A stretch of 64,000 nt of DNA from Allacma fusca. Lineage: Eukaryota; Arthropoda; Collembola; Symphypleona; Sminthuridae. The position numbers and the translations under genes are program-made. The notes under the pieces are model-generated. The model had not been told where the DNA came from. It searched no databases and saw only the letters and a program-made list of their open reading frames with translations. The stretch spans positions 43,627,632 to 43,691,631 of the forward strand of contig OX359246.1 in NCBI GenBank assembly GCA_947179485.1. The letters are read 5' to 3'. Of this stretch, positions 1-12,744 are shown one piece after another (the first letter of the stretch is position 1; every line of letters begins with the position of its first letter).

Positions 1-1
1 C

Positions 2-1951
2 CTGTTCCGCAAGAAATTCAACTAGATCGGTGTGGTCAAACATGGCTGCATAATGCAAAGGCGTCATTCCCTCCGAATCTCTTGAGGCCAAACTCTTCTC
101 TCGTTCATTGGGTTGAAGCTGATAAGACATTCCGGATTGCGACACGTAATAGTTTTATGAAGTTCCCATTAAAATGGCAAAGTGGCACATCAAATCATAA
201 GAAATTTTCTTTTGGAATTACCTTAAACATGAGTTTCACAATTTCAATTGAGCCTTGGGCACAGGCTATGTGCACAGCATTAGACAAGCTTTTCTGTAGA
301 GCGGATATTTTGGAGCCAGACCTCAAGCATATTCGTACAGTCTGAAATACTTCTTAATTTCAACGACTTTCTTATTGAGCTTATTTCGAATTAAGGTTCA
401 TTAGGATGATATTTCTCTCTTCAACAAGATATATGTAACCATAATGTTTTCGCAGAAACTAAAGTTACTATTTAAGAACTGACTTACGTCATAGTTACCA
501 CTTTGAACAGCCAAATGCAAGGCTAGGTTTCCTTCATTATCAGGAACATTAAGCAATTCATCCTCGAGACATCCCACTTTTGCCGCCGAACACAGCAAAT
601 TTTCTAGAGACTTCAATGAACCACGTCTTGCCGCCTATGAATTGGGCATTGGGAACGATGTTTTCAGCAAGATTTAAATACAAATTTTAATAAAGACATT
701 AACTTGCTGACAATCATCATCGACTGGAAACTAACTAAATTAAAACTACGGGAAAATAGGAACGTCACACAATTCTAGAGAACCAGTCGCAGTAACGCAA
801 TGCGGTACTGAATTGCGTTATGGCCGAAGCCATAAAAATGACATTGATAAATTTGATTGAACTTTCTGAAGCACACTTACCTCATGAACGGGTAACATTG
901 AATGTGAACATGCCCTTCGAGGGGATGCAAGGAGTTGTTCAACCTACTTTTAATAATATTAACTTATACTATATTACTTTATACATACAAAGATTTATAA
1001 CCTGGGAATATTTTGTAATAAAAAGAATTCATGTTTAAATTGTATGTAATTAAATACAAGAGAGTACAACTTTCCAAGATTTTGACACATTCAAACTGAT
1101 CATAAATGCAGGCCAAATGCAATGGTGTCCGCCCTTGATCTCCAGGTTGATTCACGTCTAAAAGGTGCAAATGCTTGGCTAGTACCTTCAAAGATCTTAC
1201 TTTCCCAAGTTCTGCTGCGAGATGAAGCACAGACTGATATTTTTTATTCAGTACTCCTGGGTTAGCTCCACTGAAAGCAAATGACAAATCTGCATTAACA
1301 TAATGGTAATGTACATCTTGTATGATTCAAGGTGTTGACGTTAATTTTATGATAATTAAAATCTCGTTGAAAACGAAATTCTACAGCACTGATGCTGCAT
1401 TGTATTGGTAAATAATTAGCATTAAGTAATTAAACCCGAAAATGGTAGTAAATAAAATGCTTACTGTCGTAATAAAAAGGAAATAGCATCCAGAGCCTCC
1501 TCCTGGACCGCCAAATGCAATGGAGAATTACCATCAATATCCAAAATAGAAATGTTTCCTTTGTACTCCAAAATAATTTTTAAAATTGCAATGCAGTTCT
1601 TCAAAGCAGCGTAATGTATCGCTGTCCGTCCGTTATTATCGCACACATCCAATTTTTCTATATCGCTGCTCACAATTCTTTTGAATTCCTCAACACCGCC
1701 ATTTTGTGTAACCTGATAAAACACAAGTGGGCTTAGTTTCGAGCCTGGCGTATTTTAAAGGGAAATTTGATTATCAGTAAAGCCTTGCTATAATAATTAT
1801 CACCATTATATGTTACCTGCAAAATTATTAGTGGGCTTTCTCGAGGGAAACATTTACCATGTCCCGAGCCAGCCGTAGATTTAAGGCCCTCGAAAGTAGC
1901 TAATGATTCTTTGCTTAGCAAAGATTTTCGTTTCGACAAGGATCGTTTCAT
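2..1951 (-). CDS. TRPA1-like channel, N-terminal part (gene 0, cut by window edge)
   Basis: Start of a sixth TRPA-type gene; only ankyrin-repeat exons are inside the window. Exons in transcript order: 1817-1951, 1465-1712, 1075-1270, 881-943, 488-634, 222-341, 2-118 (342 codons). ATG at 1951 opens MKRSLSKRK, matching the lysine/arginine-rich starts of the neighbours. Exon lengths 248, 196, 63, 147, 120 and 117 equal those of the complete paralogues. Ankyrin signatures such as GRTPLHLAC and MTPLHYAAMF are plain. Base 1 is the first base of the next donor, so membrane exons lie beyond the left edge. The exon 3 donor reads TTG|GAAAGT, a GA donor; any nearby GT donor would put a stop in the conserved exon 4. 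Family assignment rests on alignment with genes A-C. Confidence 0.85.
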
Positions 1952-3350
1952 AATTTTAGGGCTGACTATCCTTTTGCTATTTTAGTTTGGCCCTTTCAAA
2001 TCTTGAAGAAACGCTTAACGACCACAGGAATTTATACAGCGCCTTCAAGAACCAGTCCCTTCACGCACATTATATGTTTTCTTCTAAAGAGTATTAACTG
2101 TTTAAAGATTTCGAATTCCAGGGAATTTCCCTAAGGGTTTCTCTTATTTAGAGACTTAAAAACAACTAGTTTTCAGGTTACATATTTTATAATATAACCG
2201 CAGTATGATAAATAGCAATACATGTATGTATATACATACATACATATTTAACAATATAAATAATGAATTAACAAAATTTATTAACAAAAACACCTATGGT
2301 TTTTTCAGAACTATGTAAATCATTTGTGTGTAAACACGTGTGAATCTCTTGCACCCAGAACTGTATTTATTAGTACCTGCAACCATTTAGCTTTAGCTAT
2401 TAAAACTTCTTTGAAGTTCTGCAAAGATGCAAGCAGAAATTGTGTAAAGGGAAATTGTCTGACAACTCCACGCCCATCGCCGTTCTGTAATAATTATTTT
2501 AGTCCCAAATGGATCATTTCAAAGCCACAATATAGCTATAATGCAACCTTATGGAGATTTGGCTGCTCGAGGAGCACATTCTTATGCGTGCAGTTATGAA
2601 GCAGATAGTACTCATACAGTTGGTTCTAATTCCATGTTAACAGGGAATTTCATCCTTTCAATCATGCGAACATGTAGGGTTTCATTAATTAAAAGCATTA
2701 TTATTAGCATGATAAATTAAATTAGTGAGAAATTCTTGTATTGAAACTTCTGATACAAACGAGAAACGAAATTTTAATAATGAGTGGTACTATAGTGTTA
2801 CTGTTACATTAATATAATATTTGTACTTCCTACGGATATTTCAACTTCACATAATTTTATTTTTATCTATATGTACATACAAATGGTTCCAAGTAACCGC
2901 TTAGAACTGCCCCTGGCCTTTATAAGGAGAGACGATAAAAAATATTCAATCCTCCCTTTGAGGGTAAATTTTATTTAGTTTTAAAACTTAAAAAAAAGAA
3001 TTCTCCAACAGAATTGAAGTTTGACATTGCTATCTTATTTAACGTTTTTGTAAGAGATTTTGATACTTATTTGAAATTTTCAAGAGTTTTCAAACAAACA
3101 CAACACGGCATAAGAAACTCAAATTATCAAGCAGTCGTTATGTGATCATGAACAGTTCCGAAGCGAATTGAGGTTAGGCTCTTTCCAAATGTTGCCATGT
3201 CTTGGAAATGTATCCAATCACCGTTCACAAATGAGTTTGGGGAAACAGAAGTCTACATAAAAGTGCAATGGACAATATAACAACCATCTTTCTATGCTCG
3301 TAACGAGTAGATCAATATAGTTTTATTCCATCGCTGTAAAAATAATTTAA
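1952..3350. other. Intergenic region between genes A and 0
   Basis: About 1.4 kb between the stop of gene A and the start of gene 0. It holds a short ATGT/ACAT-rich microsatellite near 2223-2250 and otherwise unique AT-rich sequence. The promoter of gene 0 should lie here, but I see no decisive core motif. Confidence 0.6.
3322..3327 (-). terminator. Poly(A) signal AATAAA of gene A
   Basis: TTTATT on the plus strand reads AATAAA on the coding strand, about 25 bases after the TAA stop of gene A. This is the canonical cleavage/polyadenylation hexamer at a plausible distance. Confidence 0.5.
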
Positions 3351-6300
3351 TTACAAAGCACTCGAATGACACCGTTGAGTGGATGGCTTCCTCCGGACTC
3401 GTCTACTCAAGTGTCGCTGCCAATCTTTCCTTAAGCTAGACATTGGAGGGCTGTCCTTTGGTATAAGTTCATCTTCGTCTTGCATCTCATTGTTTATACT
3501 GAGTTTCTGAAATCCATAAATAATAATAATTATCCCAATCCTGTCAAACACTCAATGAAAGGTAACCCTAACAAGTGATCTTCTTTCAGAATAAAATTTA
3601 TTAAAATTAAAAATTCCCTTGCTATCAGCATACTTACAGTGCACATGAGCTTCACCATTGCTTTGAGCTGTTCGATATCCGACGTGATCTGAGAAAGCGT
3701 CACGTTGTTATCAAGGATGGCTTCCATCAAGTCATCGGATTCAATGTCAACATCATCTCCCTCATCTACAAATACATACATATGTAGAGATATACATATT
3801 AAACCAGTGCATGGTCAGGGTCACAGAAATAATGACACTATTTCAAGTCAAATAACTGACAAGTAGTTTTGCGAGTAAATTTTTTTAGACACCGCTAGAA
3901 TTTACAGTACCTTTTTCTGGTTCGCTAGGAAAAAACTTGGAGAAGCAATCAGCCACCATTGAGTATTTTCGAGCATTTGGATACTCCACAACTGAAGTTT
4001 TGTCCAATTTCCTCAAAAGGAACGGTGGGAGAGATTTCTCAATGCTAATGTGGGACTGGACCTGTAAGAATAAACAAAATTATTTATTTACACGCATCTC
4101 TGTACTCACGTCGGAAATTGTCGTGTAATTAGTCCATTAATTTAAAGCAATGATTTATTACATCTCTCCTGAAGAAATATTATTACTACGTTTAAATGCC
4201 TACATACAAATTTTTTTAAGTTAAAAACTAAAAAATTAAAATTAAATACTGACCTGCATACTCAGCCGTTTTAATTGAGCATTCTTCCTCACGGACTCAA
4301 TGTCTCCCACTGCCAGACCAATCATTAAGTTCATCATGACGATAGGCATGAAGACCAGGAAGATGCATATTGTACCGAATGTAACGTAGGGATGAGGGAC
4401 TCGTCTATCAAAAATTAAAGCTACATTACTAGACCTGGATACATATATGCTACTTATATATTATTAAACCATGAATTTATCCTAAGGAATAAATAAATCA
4501 AATTCTATTCATTTAAATGAATATTTTGGACATGCTGTAAAAGAGAGCAAAGGATGTAATTTGTAATGAACGTTTGATATTACGATATGAAAAAAAAATC
4601 CATGTGTTACCGCGGTAACTTGCATTCGTCAAGAGTTGAATACAGTCTGGTGTTAGTGATATTGGCTCGTTCCATTTCTTCACATTGGTAAGGGAAAAGC
4701 AATGTACTCACAAATTCCCAGTCACCCATCAGCCACATCAACGTTGTCATCAGAGACATGGGAAAGTTTGAGAATGCAACGTGGTTTCCCTGTAGAAAAT
4801 ATGTAATGTGATACCCCAATGACATTAATCCCCTTAAATATGATTGCACGAGAATTTTTTTGTCAGGCAATAATTCAGCCTCACGTTGGATAGCAACACA
4901 TAAAATGCTAGAGCGAAGGCAATTATAAGGGCGGAGAAAACGAGCAACACGCGAAGTAGCGTTTTAACAATCTCCAGGAACATTGACACATACAGTCCAA
5001 CAGCTCCGAATCTAGAACGAAATTAATTTTTTTTACTGTATTTTTTTTTAATTACAAATATCATTCAAACATTTTTTTATGTTGTGGCTTTGTATATTAA
5101 ACACTTTTTTGAAAGCGTATACTGAAAGCACTTATATTAATCCTCACCTCTGCATCATGATGAAAAGGTAAAACCACCCCATAAAAACCGCGTTTGCCAA
5201 GCTAGGATTCACCAAATCATAACTGATGGCTGCCTCATCTGCTTTAAATTGTCGGGCTTGTATTTGAAATGACGTGGCTATGACGCAATTTATGTTCATG
5301 GCAATCCATACCCTGCTTAAAATTTAATTGAAAAAAAACCAATTTTGAAGGATATTTATTTCTAGATGAAAAGAACTCACCATGTGTCAATAGTATTGCA
5401 GTATTTGATCCCATGTCTGCACATACTGACCAGCTCAAGGAGTAGATTGATAACAGCCACTAGTGCAATCAGCCAGATCTTTACTTTCAAGAACTGTCTT
5501 TGATCGTAGTTTTGCGTGGCATTTCGGTAAGATCGGAATGCTTCCTACGGGGGATGAAAAAATTAAAAATAGCAAACTTTTTTAAAAAAAGTTTTGAGGA
5601 ATTTCTAAATTTTGTCCTTTCACACCACTTCCCGTTCCCCTCTCCCGACAATTGTGGGCATTTCACAGGACATGCTACTCTCATTTTTCCCAAGGCACGC
5701 TTCTTCCGACTCATTGAACCATTTGAACCGAACGTAAAATTTAAAATCCCGTTCCATTTCGTTCGTCGCCACCCAGGTTACCACGAGTAAGTAGAGCATA
5801 TAAAAGAGGAGATTTGTGAACTGGAAGTATTTCCCGTAAGCCTTCCATTTCATTTCCATGTACTTCAGTGATAACTCATGCGAGAGGAGACTCACCCGGT
5901 TGTGCATTACCATATTCTGCGATTAAAATTTTAATTCTTTCAATTAATTCCTAAGTATTTTCCTAACTTCCCAAAATTGTTGAATCAAATGTAAAATACA
6001 AAAGTTTTCTCAGTTAAATAATTTTTAACATTACATTGAGAATAGGTAAGAAAGCACTGCTTTTTAGCTTGTCAATGTCCCCTGGCAAAGCCAACCATTT
6101 AAAGTCATACTCCACCTTGTGAAATCGTCAACAGAAATTTGTTATTTTAGTAAATTTAAATACATATGTACATATGTTGTAGTGTACTTCGTAAGGATCG
6201 TACTGTTTTCTAACTCACGTAAAACGCTGCGGAATCGGGTTTTTCACTTGTGGATTTTTTAATTCCTGTATCAAGTACAGCTCGAGCAACGCCCGGCATT

Positions 6301-9300
6301 TTAGCAATAAGCGCTTCCATGATACACGGAAACTTCCCCTCGACCAGCCCTAAAACTTCGTCACCACTGGTTAATAGTAAGAAAATAAATATCATCATAC
6401 ATTTTTTTAAACGAGGCTATATTTTTTTGCATCAGCTACAGAAACCCCCCCCCCACCCCGCAAGATGCACTATTATTGCACCTTGGCTATAGTTATGGCT
6501 AGAATTGCCAATAGGGAAATATTTTTATGTAATGAGAAAAATGTAAGTAATTACCGAGTTTTGTGAGTCACCATGACAAGCGCAACCTCGGCGAATTTAT
6601 TAATTAGCGCTAAATCAACAGCACTACAACCATCGTTATTGTAAGTGAGTTGACACTTGAGTCGGAGGAGGAGATCCGCAACTTTCGGTTCATTATTTAT
6701 TGTTGCGCTGTGCAGAGCTGAATTCTAAAGAATTAAAACAAGTGTGAAATATGAGTAAAATTTCCAGAATCCCGTATTTAATTAGAAGCCGTAGTAAAAC
6801 TCTTACTCCATAATTATCCGTAATATCAATCAAGTGGGAATGGGTATTAAGAATGAGACTGACAACTTCCTTGTGACCATTCTCAGCCGCCAAATGCAAT
6901 GGAGTACGGCCTTCGTAGTCCTTGCGCAGGAACGCCCCCTTTTTCATCAACACCTGGATCACAGTGATATTTCCTGCAACATTCAAAATGAAGGATTTTA
7001 CTAAAGTACATAAATACTAAAATCAGAATTTAGCTCATTAGTTTAAGATGTTTTATCTTCCAGCTTCAGTTTTGACATAATAATTCCATACACCTACTGT
7101 AAATATGTACATGACGTGAAAATATACCTTCTTTGGCTGCAACATGAAATGGAGTCCAGCCACGATGATTAGTACGGTTGAGAACGGCGGCGAACTGGGC
7201 GTGGTCTACTATCATTTGAATTAATTTGGTGCGACCGAATCTAGCATCAAATCAAGCGTCAAAATATGTTATAAGATGCATAGATGCAGAGTGTGAAATT
7301 TACTTGCAAAGTTTGAATTTACATTTGCACTGACTACATAGATTGTTAAATTACTACCGACAAGCGATTTGAAAAACGTTTTCTCCCTCCACATTTTTAA
7401 CCGTCACGTTGGATCCCATTTTGAGTAATATTCTGACAGTTGGGACATGTCCATTTTTCGTAGCAATGTGCAACGCTGTATGGCCATGCTTGTCTTGTAT
7501 ATCCAAAATTGGGAGCAAGCTCATCTGCAGAAGATGTTATAGCCTTCAGTATAACACTATAAACAGCTCTTCAAGTTAATGAATCGATTGGGAATATATT
7601 TTTTGGGGCATCACTGGAAATTTCTTTATTAAAAATACTGTGTGATTTTCATCAGGTTGAGATTTTAAACTCAAATGACTTACGGTAGTTTCCTCGTCTA
7701 CGATTTCGTTCAAATCCCCATTGTGCTTGACAATGGTGTGGAGAACGGTGCTTCCACTTTTGTCTTGTACTTTTGTATCAGCGCCCAGACCAATAAGGCA
7801 TTTAACGGTTTTGCAAGCGTTCTTTGAGGCCGCCAGATGGAGAGGCGTGCAATTGCTTTTATCCAGCGGGTTCAGGCGGGAACCCTGCAATTTGCATGAA
7901 CAAAGTACGAGTATAAGATAATAAATACGTAAATGTCTAGATAAGCTCTACTTTAAAACGAATCAGTTTCAAAATTTCCTGAGTGAGCAAAAAATTACTA
8001 TATAGTAGATATCATCTCATATTGCATGGTAAGCCAAAATTGTAAAAAGCAAATAAGATAATACTTTTCAATACAAGGACCCCTCCCCCTGCAATTGATG
8101 TATAGACAAAAAGTTTACAATGTGTACAAGCATGCTAATTACACTTACCTGATTTATAAGATATTCGACCAGCTCGGTGTGATCAAACAAAGCTGCGTAA
8201 TGTAGTGGCGTCATGGACTCCAGATCGCAAAAATTCAAACTATTACCCTTTTCCTGAGGCTGGAGCTAATTTTGTAAAATTTATATACCACATTTTCAGT
8301 CCAAGTAATTTAAATGTATTATAAAAAAACGATTCGTCCTGTAAAGTTATGCATTGTGGGTGTACTATATGCATATATTACTCGGAACATTAATTTCACT
8401 AGTTCGATGGACCCTTGAGAACAAGCCAAGTGGACGGCGGTTGATAAGCCATTTTGGACAGCAGATATTTTTGACCCAAATTTCATACACAATTGGACAC
8501 TCTAACAATTAAAGCAATAAGAGTACGGCGTCAAATCCGATTTAATTGTCATAAATCTCACGCAGTAAGAATTCAGTATAACTAATTGTAAATGCTAAAG
8601 GGATATTTTATGTATTTAACTTACTTCTACATTTCCGCTCTGAACAGCCCAATGTATAGCTTGATTGCCTTCACTATCCGAGAAATTCATCATTTCTTCT
8701 ACTTTACAACCGAATTTAGCCGATGAAAGAAGTAACGTTTCCAAAGCCTTCCAAGATCCATACTTTGCAGCCTAAATGTTTCAAGTAATTAATATTTCGT
8801 ATACAACAAAACAGGCATATCGAAAACATAAAGGTCGTTTAAATACCTAATTTGACATTACCTCATGTACTGGCAAAAAGAAATGAGAGCATTGTTGACG
8901 AGGCGAAGCGTGCAAGTCCTCAATCTGCTTCAACATTTTAGCAGAAAATTAGTACAAAGAATCTTCGTCAAAACTCCGTATCGTGAACTAAAAACTAAAA
9001 AGACTTGCTCAGACGCTCTCATTTGAAATATATTTGTAAGATTCAGTGCTTAAGTTTCAAAATTTAATTCACAAAAAAAAAACAAATAATTCTGTACATA
9101 ATACAATGCATAAGAATCAAGTTAGAAAATAATTAGGGGTAAACTTTCCAGGATTTTGACACATTCGAAATGGTCATTAATGCATGCCAAATGCAAAGGA
9201 GTTCTTCCACGGTCCCCTGGCTGGTTCACGTCTAGCAAGTAAAAATATTGTGCTAATGTTTCCAACGATTTGACTTTCCCACATTCTGCCGCCAGGTGGA

Positions 9301-10016
9301 GAGCTGCTTGGGACTTCTTGTTGAGCATTCCAGGGAATGCTCGACTTAAATTAGGTAATCATTTTTCAAAGTATAATTTAAAAAAATACATAAGTTTTAT
9401 TATACAGAGTTTGTTGCAAAATTATGCTTTCCGATCTAGTGAAACAAATTGAAGCTTACATATTTTTTTAGATACTTTAAAATAAATGACACTTACTTCT
9501 GCAGTAAATAATGAATACAATCAACGGCCTCAGATTTGACTGCAATAAGCAAGGGGGAATTCCCTTCATCATCCAGAACTCCAATATCTCCTTTGCAGTC
9601 CTCGATAACTCTCAGAATCCCAACCTGATTGTGCAAAGCAGCATGATGTGCTGCAGTACGCCCTCTGTTATTACGAACAAGGAGTTGCATGGGCTTCTCC
9701 CGGATTAGCTGTTCGAATTCTAGAACGTTGCCCGCCTCCGCCAGCTTTAATAAAATAAGGGCAATTTTTCAATATTTTGAACAAAATTGAAAATTTTGAT
9801 AGGAAAAATACAGTAACAATTACAATCATATACATATATACGGAGCTGAATTATCTATTTATATTTAATACGTACTTGCAGAATCCTCATGGGACCATAT
9901 CGTATAGGGCAAGAATTCCCACTTCCACTATTTTCAAGACTGGACTTATTTCCTGGATAACCCACAGGAATAATAGGTTCTTCCACTTCCACAGATTTCT
10001 TTGACGAGCAAATCAT
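3351..10016 (-). CDS. TRPA1-like ankyrin-repeat cation channel (gene A, complete)
   Basis: Complete 23-exon gene, 1196 residues. Exons: 9876-10016, 9497-9744, 9149-9344, 8862-8924, 8625-8771, 8382-8501, 8149-8265, 7684-7884, 7358-7524, 7128-7240, 6807-6973, 6555-6724, 6219-6366, 6035-6115, 5626-5916, 5381-5544, 5148-5312, 4885-5011, 4611-4789, 4254-4404, 3911-4061, 3638-3765, 3351-3506. All phases join. Residues about 48-630 are ankyrin repeats; the pre-S1 linker carries PCIMEALI; S1 starts after LSHELSLKYMEMKW (exon 15); S5 is in exon 18; the pore loop in exon 19 reads WLMGDWEF with Asp 965; S6 ends in a GLAVGDI-type motif (exon 20). The C-terminus is basic. Expected role: plasma-membrane, Ca2+-permeable sensory channel (known for the family; the stimulus is not inferable). 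The exon 3 donor is CTG|GAAAGT, a GA donor. Start: the ATG gives MICSSKKSVE and the expected exon 1 size. Confidence 0.88.
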
Positions 10017-12744
10017 CGTAGCGATAATTTACTGTGTTTTCCCCAATTTACTATTTTCTGATTACACGCATTTAAAGATTGGTGAAACTTTTTTGAAATA
10101 CGAAGCCAAGTTTAATTTCAAATCTGAAATGTAGGTACGATCCCAATCGATGCTCAGTAGCAGTCTCAGGTCTCAGTAGCTTATTCTCTCATGTTGCTAT
10201 TTTTTTTGTGAGTAGAGCTTGCACTGGGTTTTGGGATAACATTTTCCTTCGGTTCTGCGTTTATTTATTTTACTGTGGCTGTAAACACTACTGGTGATGG
10301 ATGTTTTATGATCGCGGGTATGACCCATGAAATCCTTCTGGCTACATTTAGCCAAGTGTGTACTGTACGTGTGTATATATTTACATGTAAGTGTATAACT
10401 GTGGCATCTGCTCTGCATGTTTCCCACTCTTCCTAGAAATTCCTACCCCAATTTGTTCGCACGTTTGTTTTTCTTTTCCCAAGATAGAATAAGGTATACT
10501 CAAGTAGCAAAAGTAGTATATCATCAATGTTTGTATCAATTGCATGTTTCGTCAATATATTTAACATAAAATGCACGCCATGAAGTAATAGTTTTCCGGG
10601 GAATTTTGTCAAAGCGTTAAGATTTTATGGGTTACAAAATGCAAACAAAATATGACGGTGAGGAAGCTTGCTTTGCCATTTCAATTGCCAAATAATTGAG
10701 AGGGAATAATCCTGCAGCACTAGTTCGTCCAACACGATTTTGAGAAAAATTGTTTGGGATATATGTGTACATGTGTTTATGTAAGTTGTACACTGATTGG
10801 TTTATGATAATGTAAGATGTGTAATCATGTGTATCTACATATTGTGCAATTTCTCCTTTTCACGGTTTTTAGGGTAAAAGCTCAATCACGGTATCAATAT
10901 ATCCATTGCCATGTACCGTGCCACTTAAATGGCCGATGCACTTTAAAATGAGAAATTTTAGCCTACAATTTCTGCGTTTATTTATAATGGAAATGCAAGA
11001 ATGCACTGAGAAAATTGTATACAAACCTCACACAAATTTTAGATTTCTTTTTGAAAAAATGTCAAAGAAATATTTAATAATTTAGGGGGAGAGTTTTTAC
11101 TTAGAGCTTTTTTTCCTTAAAGCAATTTTAGATGCTACAACTAGCTCCCTTACCACTAGCGTGTATTTTGGAATATATATTTAGATACTATAAAGTTCTA
11201 GATCATGGATCAACTGCTTGGAAAGTAAACTTGTGACTGTCGGGAGTTTATATCGAAATGAATGTATTATCAATTACAGTAGAGTAGATTTCGGGAAGCA
11301 TATTATCCCTGGGTTCTCAGTGAAATGGGTGTGTTTGGATCAGTTTTATCCACCAAAGGGGGATAAATTTGCACTGATGAGTTCCTCAATGCATTTTTGT
11401 AGGACGTTCAAAGGCCCAATTTGCCCAGTTTGTGTATATGATGCATGATGTACACTTTCATGTTGTTGGAATGTTGCATGATAGATTGCACTATCCTAGT
11501 ATTTCCTACTTTCATGGAAAGCTGTACTTTGGCACAAAAAACTCCCTGTAATTAACATTGGGGCTACTTTCATATAGCGGGTCTAGGTCCGGTGGTTTTA
11601 GAGTACACTGTATATTATCAGACTCTATTGCTCGAGCATGATGTCTACAGTTTTAAGGGACATGGTAAGCTCTGTTATGACGTAATAGTTATTAAAAGTA
11701 TCAAAAATGATAATTATTGCTAGTATTGCAAGTGCAACGAAAGACTAAAACTTGTATAATTTTCAAAAATTCAATTTTGTGTTCAATGGTGTTGGATGAC
11801 GCATCTCGGTCAACAAAATTGCATTTAAAAAAGTGTGATTGCTTTAAAACTTAAAATTATTTCGATCGAAATTTCAAAATTCTAGTCGAAATTTGGGCTG
11901 GGTATTCAAATTCGCATTTTCACGTTGAGTAACTCATTTGTGTTTGTTTCTCAACGCCACTACTAACGCTATCTGTAATACAAACAATACAAACAATGTA
12001 TAGCCTAACCTAACATTTCGAAAACACCTGCACATTATTCCAATCATTAAATCCTTGTCCAGCTAGCCTAAAATAATCTATAGTAGTGAGATCAATCACA
12101 GGTCAAGCTCAAACTTTTATATACAGCTATTTTTGTCATCAATGTACTTATGTACTAATTTTATACACCTTATACGTAATCAAGTCTTTTATGAGTTGCT
12201 CAATTATGTGGACCAGGGGTGAGAAAAAGGACATGAAACACCCTGTACATATGCTATGATTTAAGCACAAAAATATAAACAAGGATAATTATTGTTGCTC
12301 GCGATCATAAATGTAACAAAAGACAATTATTATGTTAAGATTCTCTTGCACAAATCCGAAGTGGAGTTTATTTTCAGATTTATTATACACGCATATATGT
12401 ATGTATAGTTGACAGGAATGTTTTTAGGTAATTATGTCAAGCCGCGCTTAATAATTATCTAATTTTAGGTAGCAAAACACTCGCAACAAGTTCTAGTTGC
12501 TGCTATTTGATTATGTATTAAAAAATTGTTTAATAGCAACAAGTGTTTATTTATAGTACTTATAATACACCTGAGTCCGAATCATTTCATTCAGCTTGCA
12601 ACTGAAACTATAGGTCCTGTTACTCTTTAGCTTCAGTTATGCATAAGAAAGCGTCAATTTCCAAGAACACATCAACATGGAATAATTTATGACTTCACCT
12701 GACAATTGTTATTTTATGTAGATACTCATGAATATGACATTTAA
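10017..12744. other. Intergenic region between genes B and A
   Basis: 2.7 kb, the longest spacer in the channel array. I see no exon-like stretch with a TRPA signature, no RNA gene and no clear transposon ends. It should contain the promoter of gene A and the 3' end of gene B. Confidence 0.55.

Noticed and set aside
82..345. Plus-strand open frames opposite the channel exons (also 5500-5790, 24417-24605 and others)
   Set aside because: Antisense shadows of TRPA exons on the minus strand; no start context, splicing or protein signature.
1060..1071. GT donor a few bases inside intron 3 of genes 0 and A as an alternative to GA
   Set aside because: It shifts phase and creates a stop at the beginning of the conserved 63-base exon 4; genes C and E lack the GT altogether.
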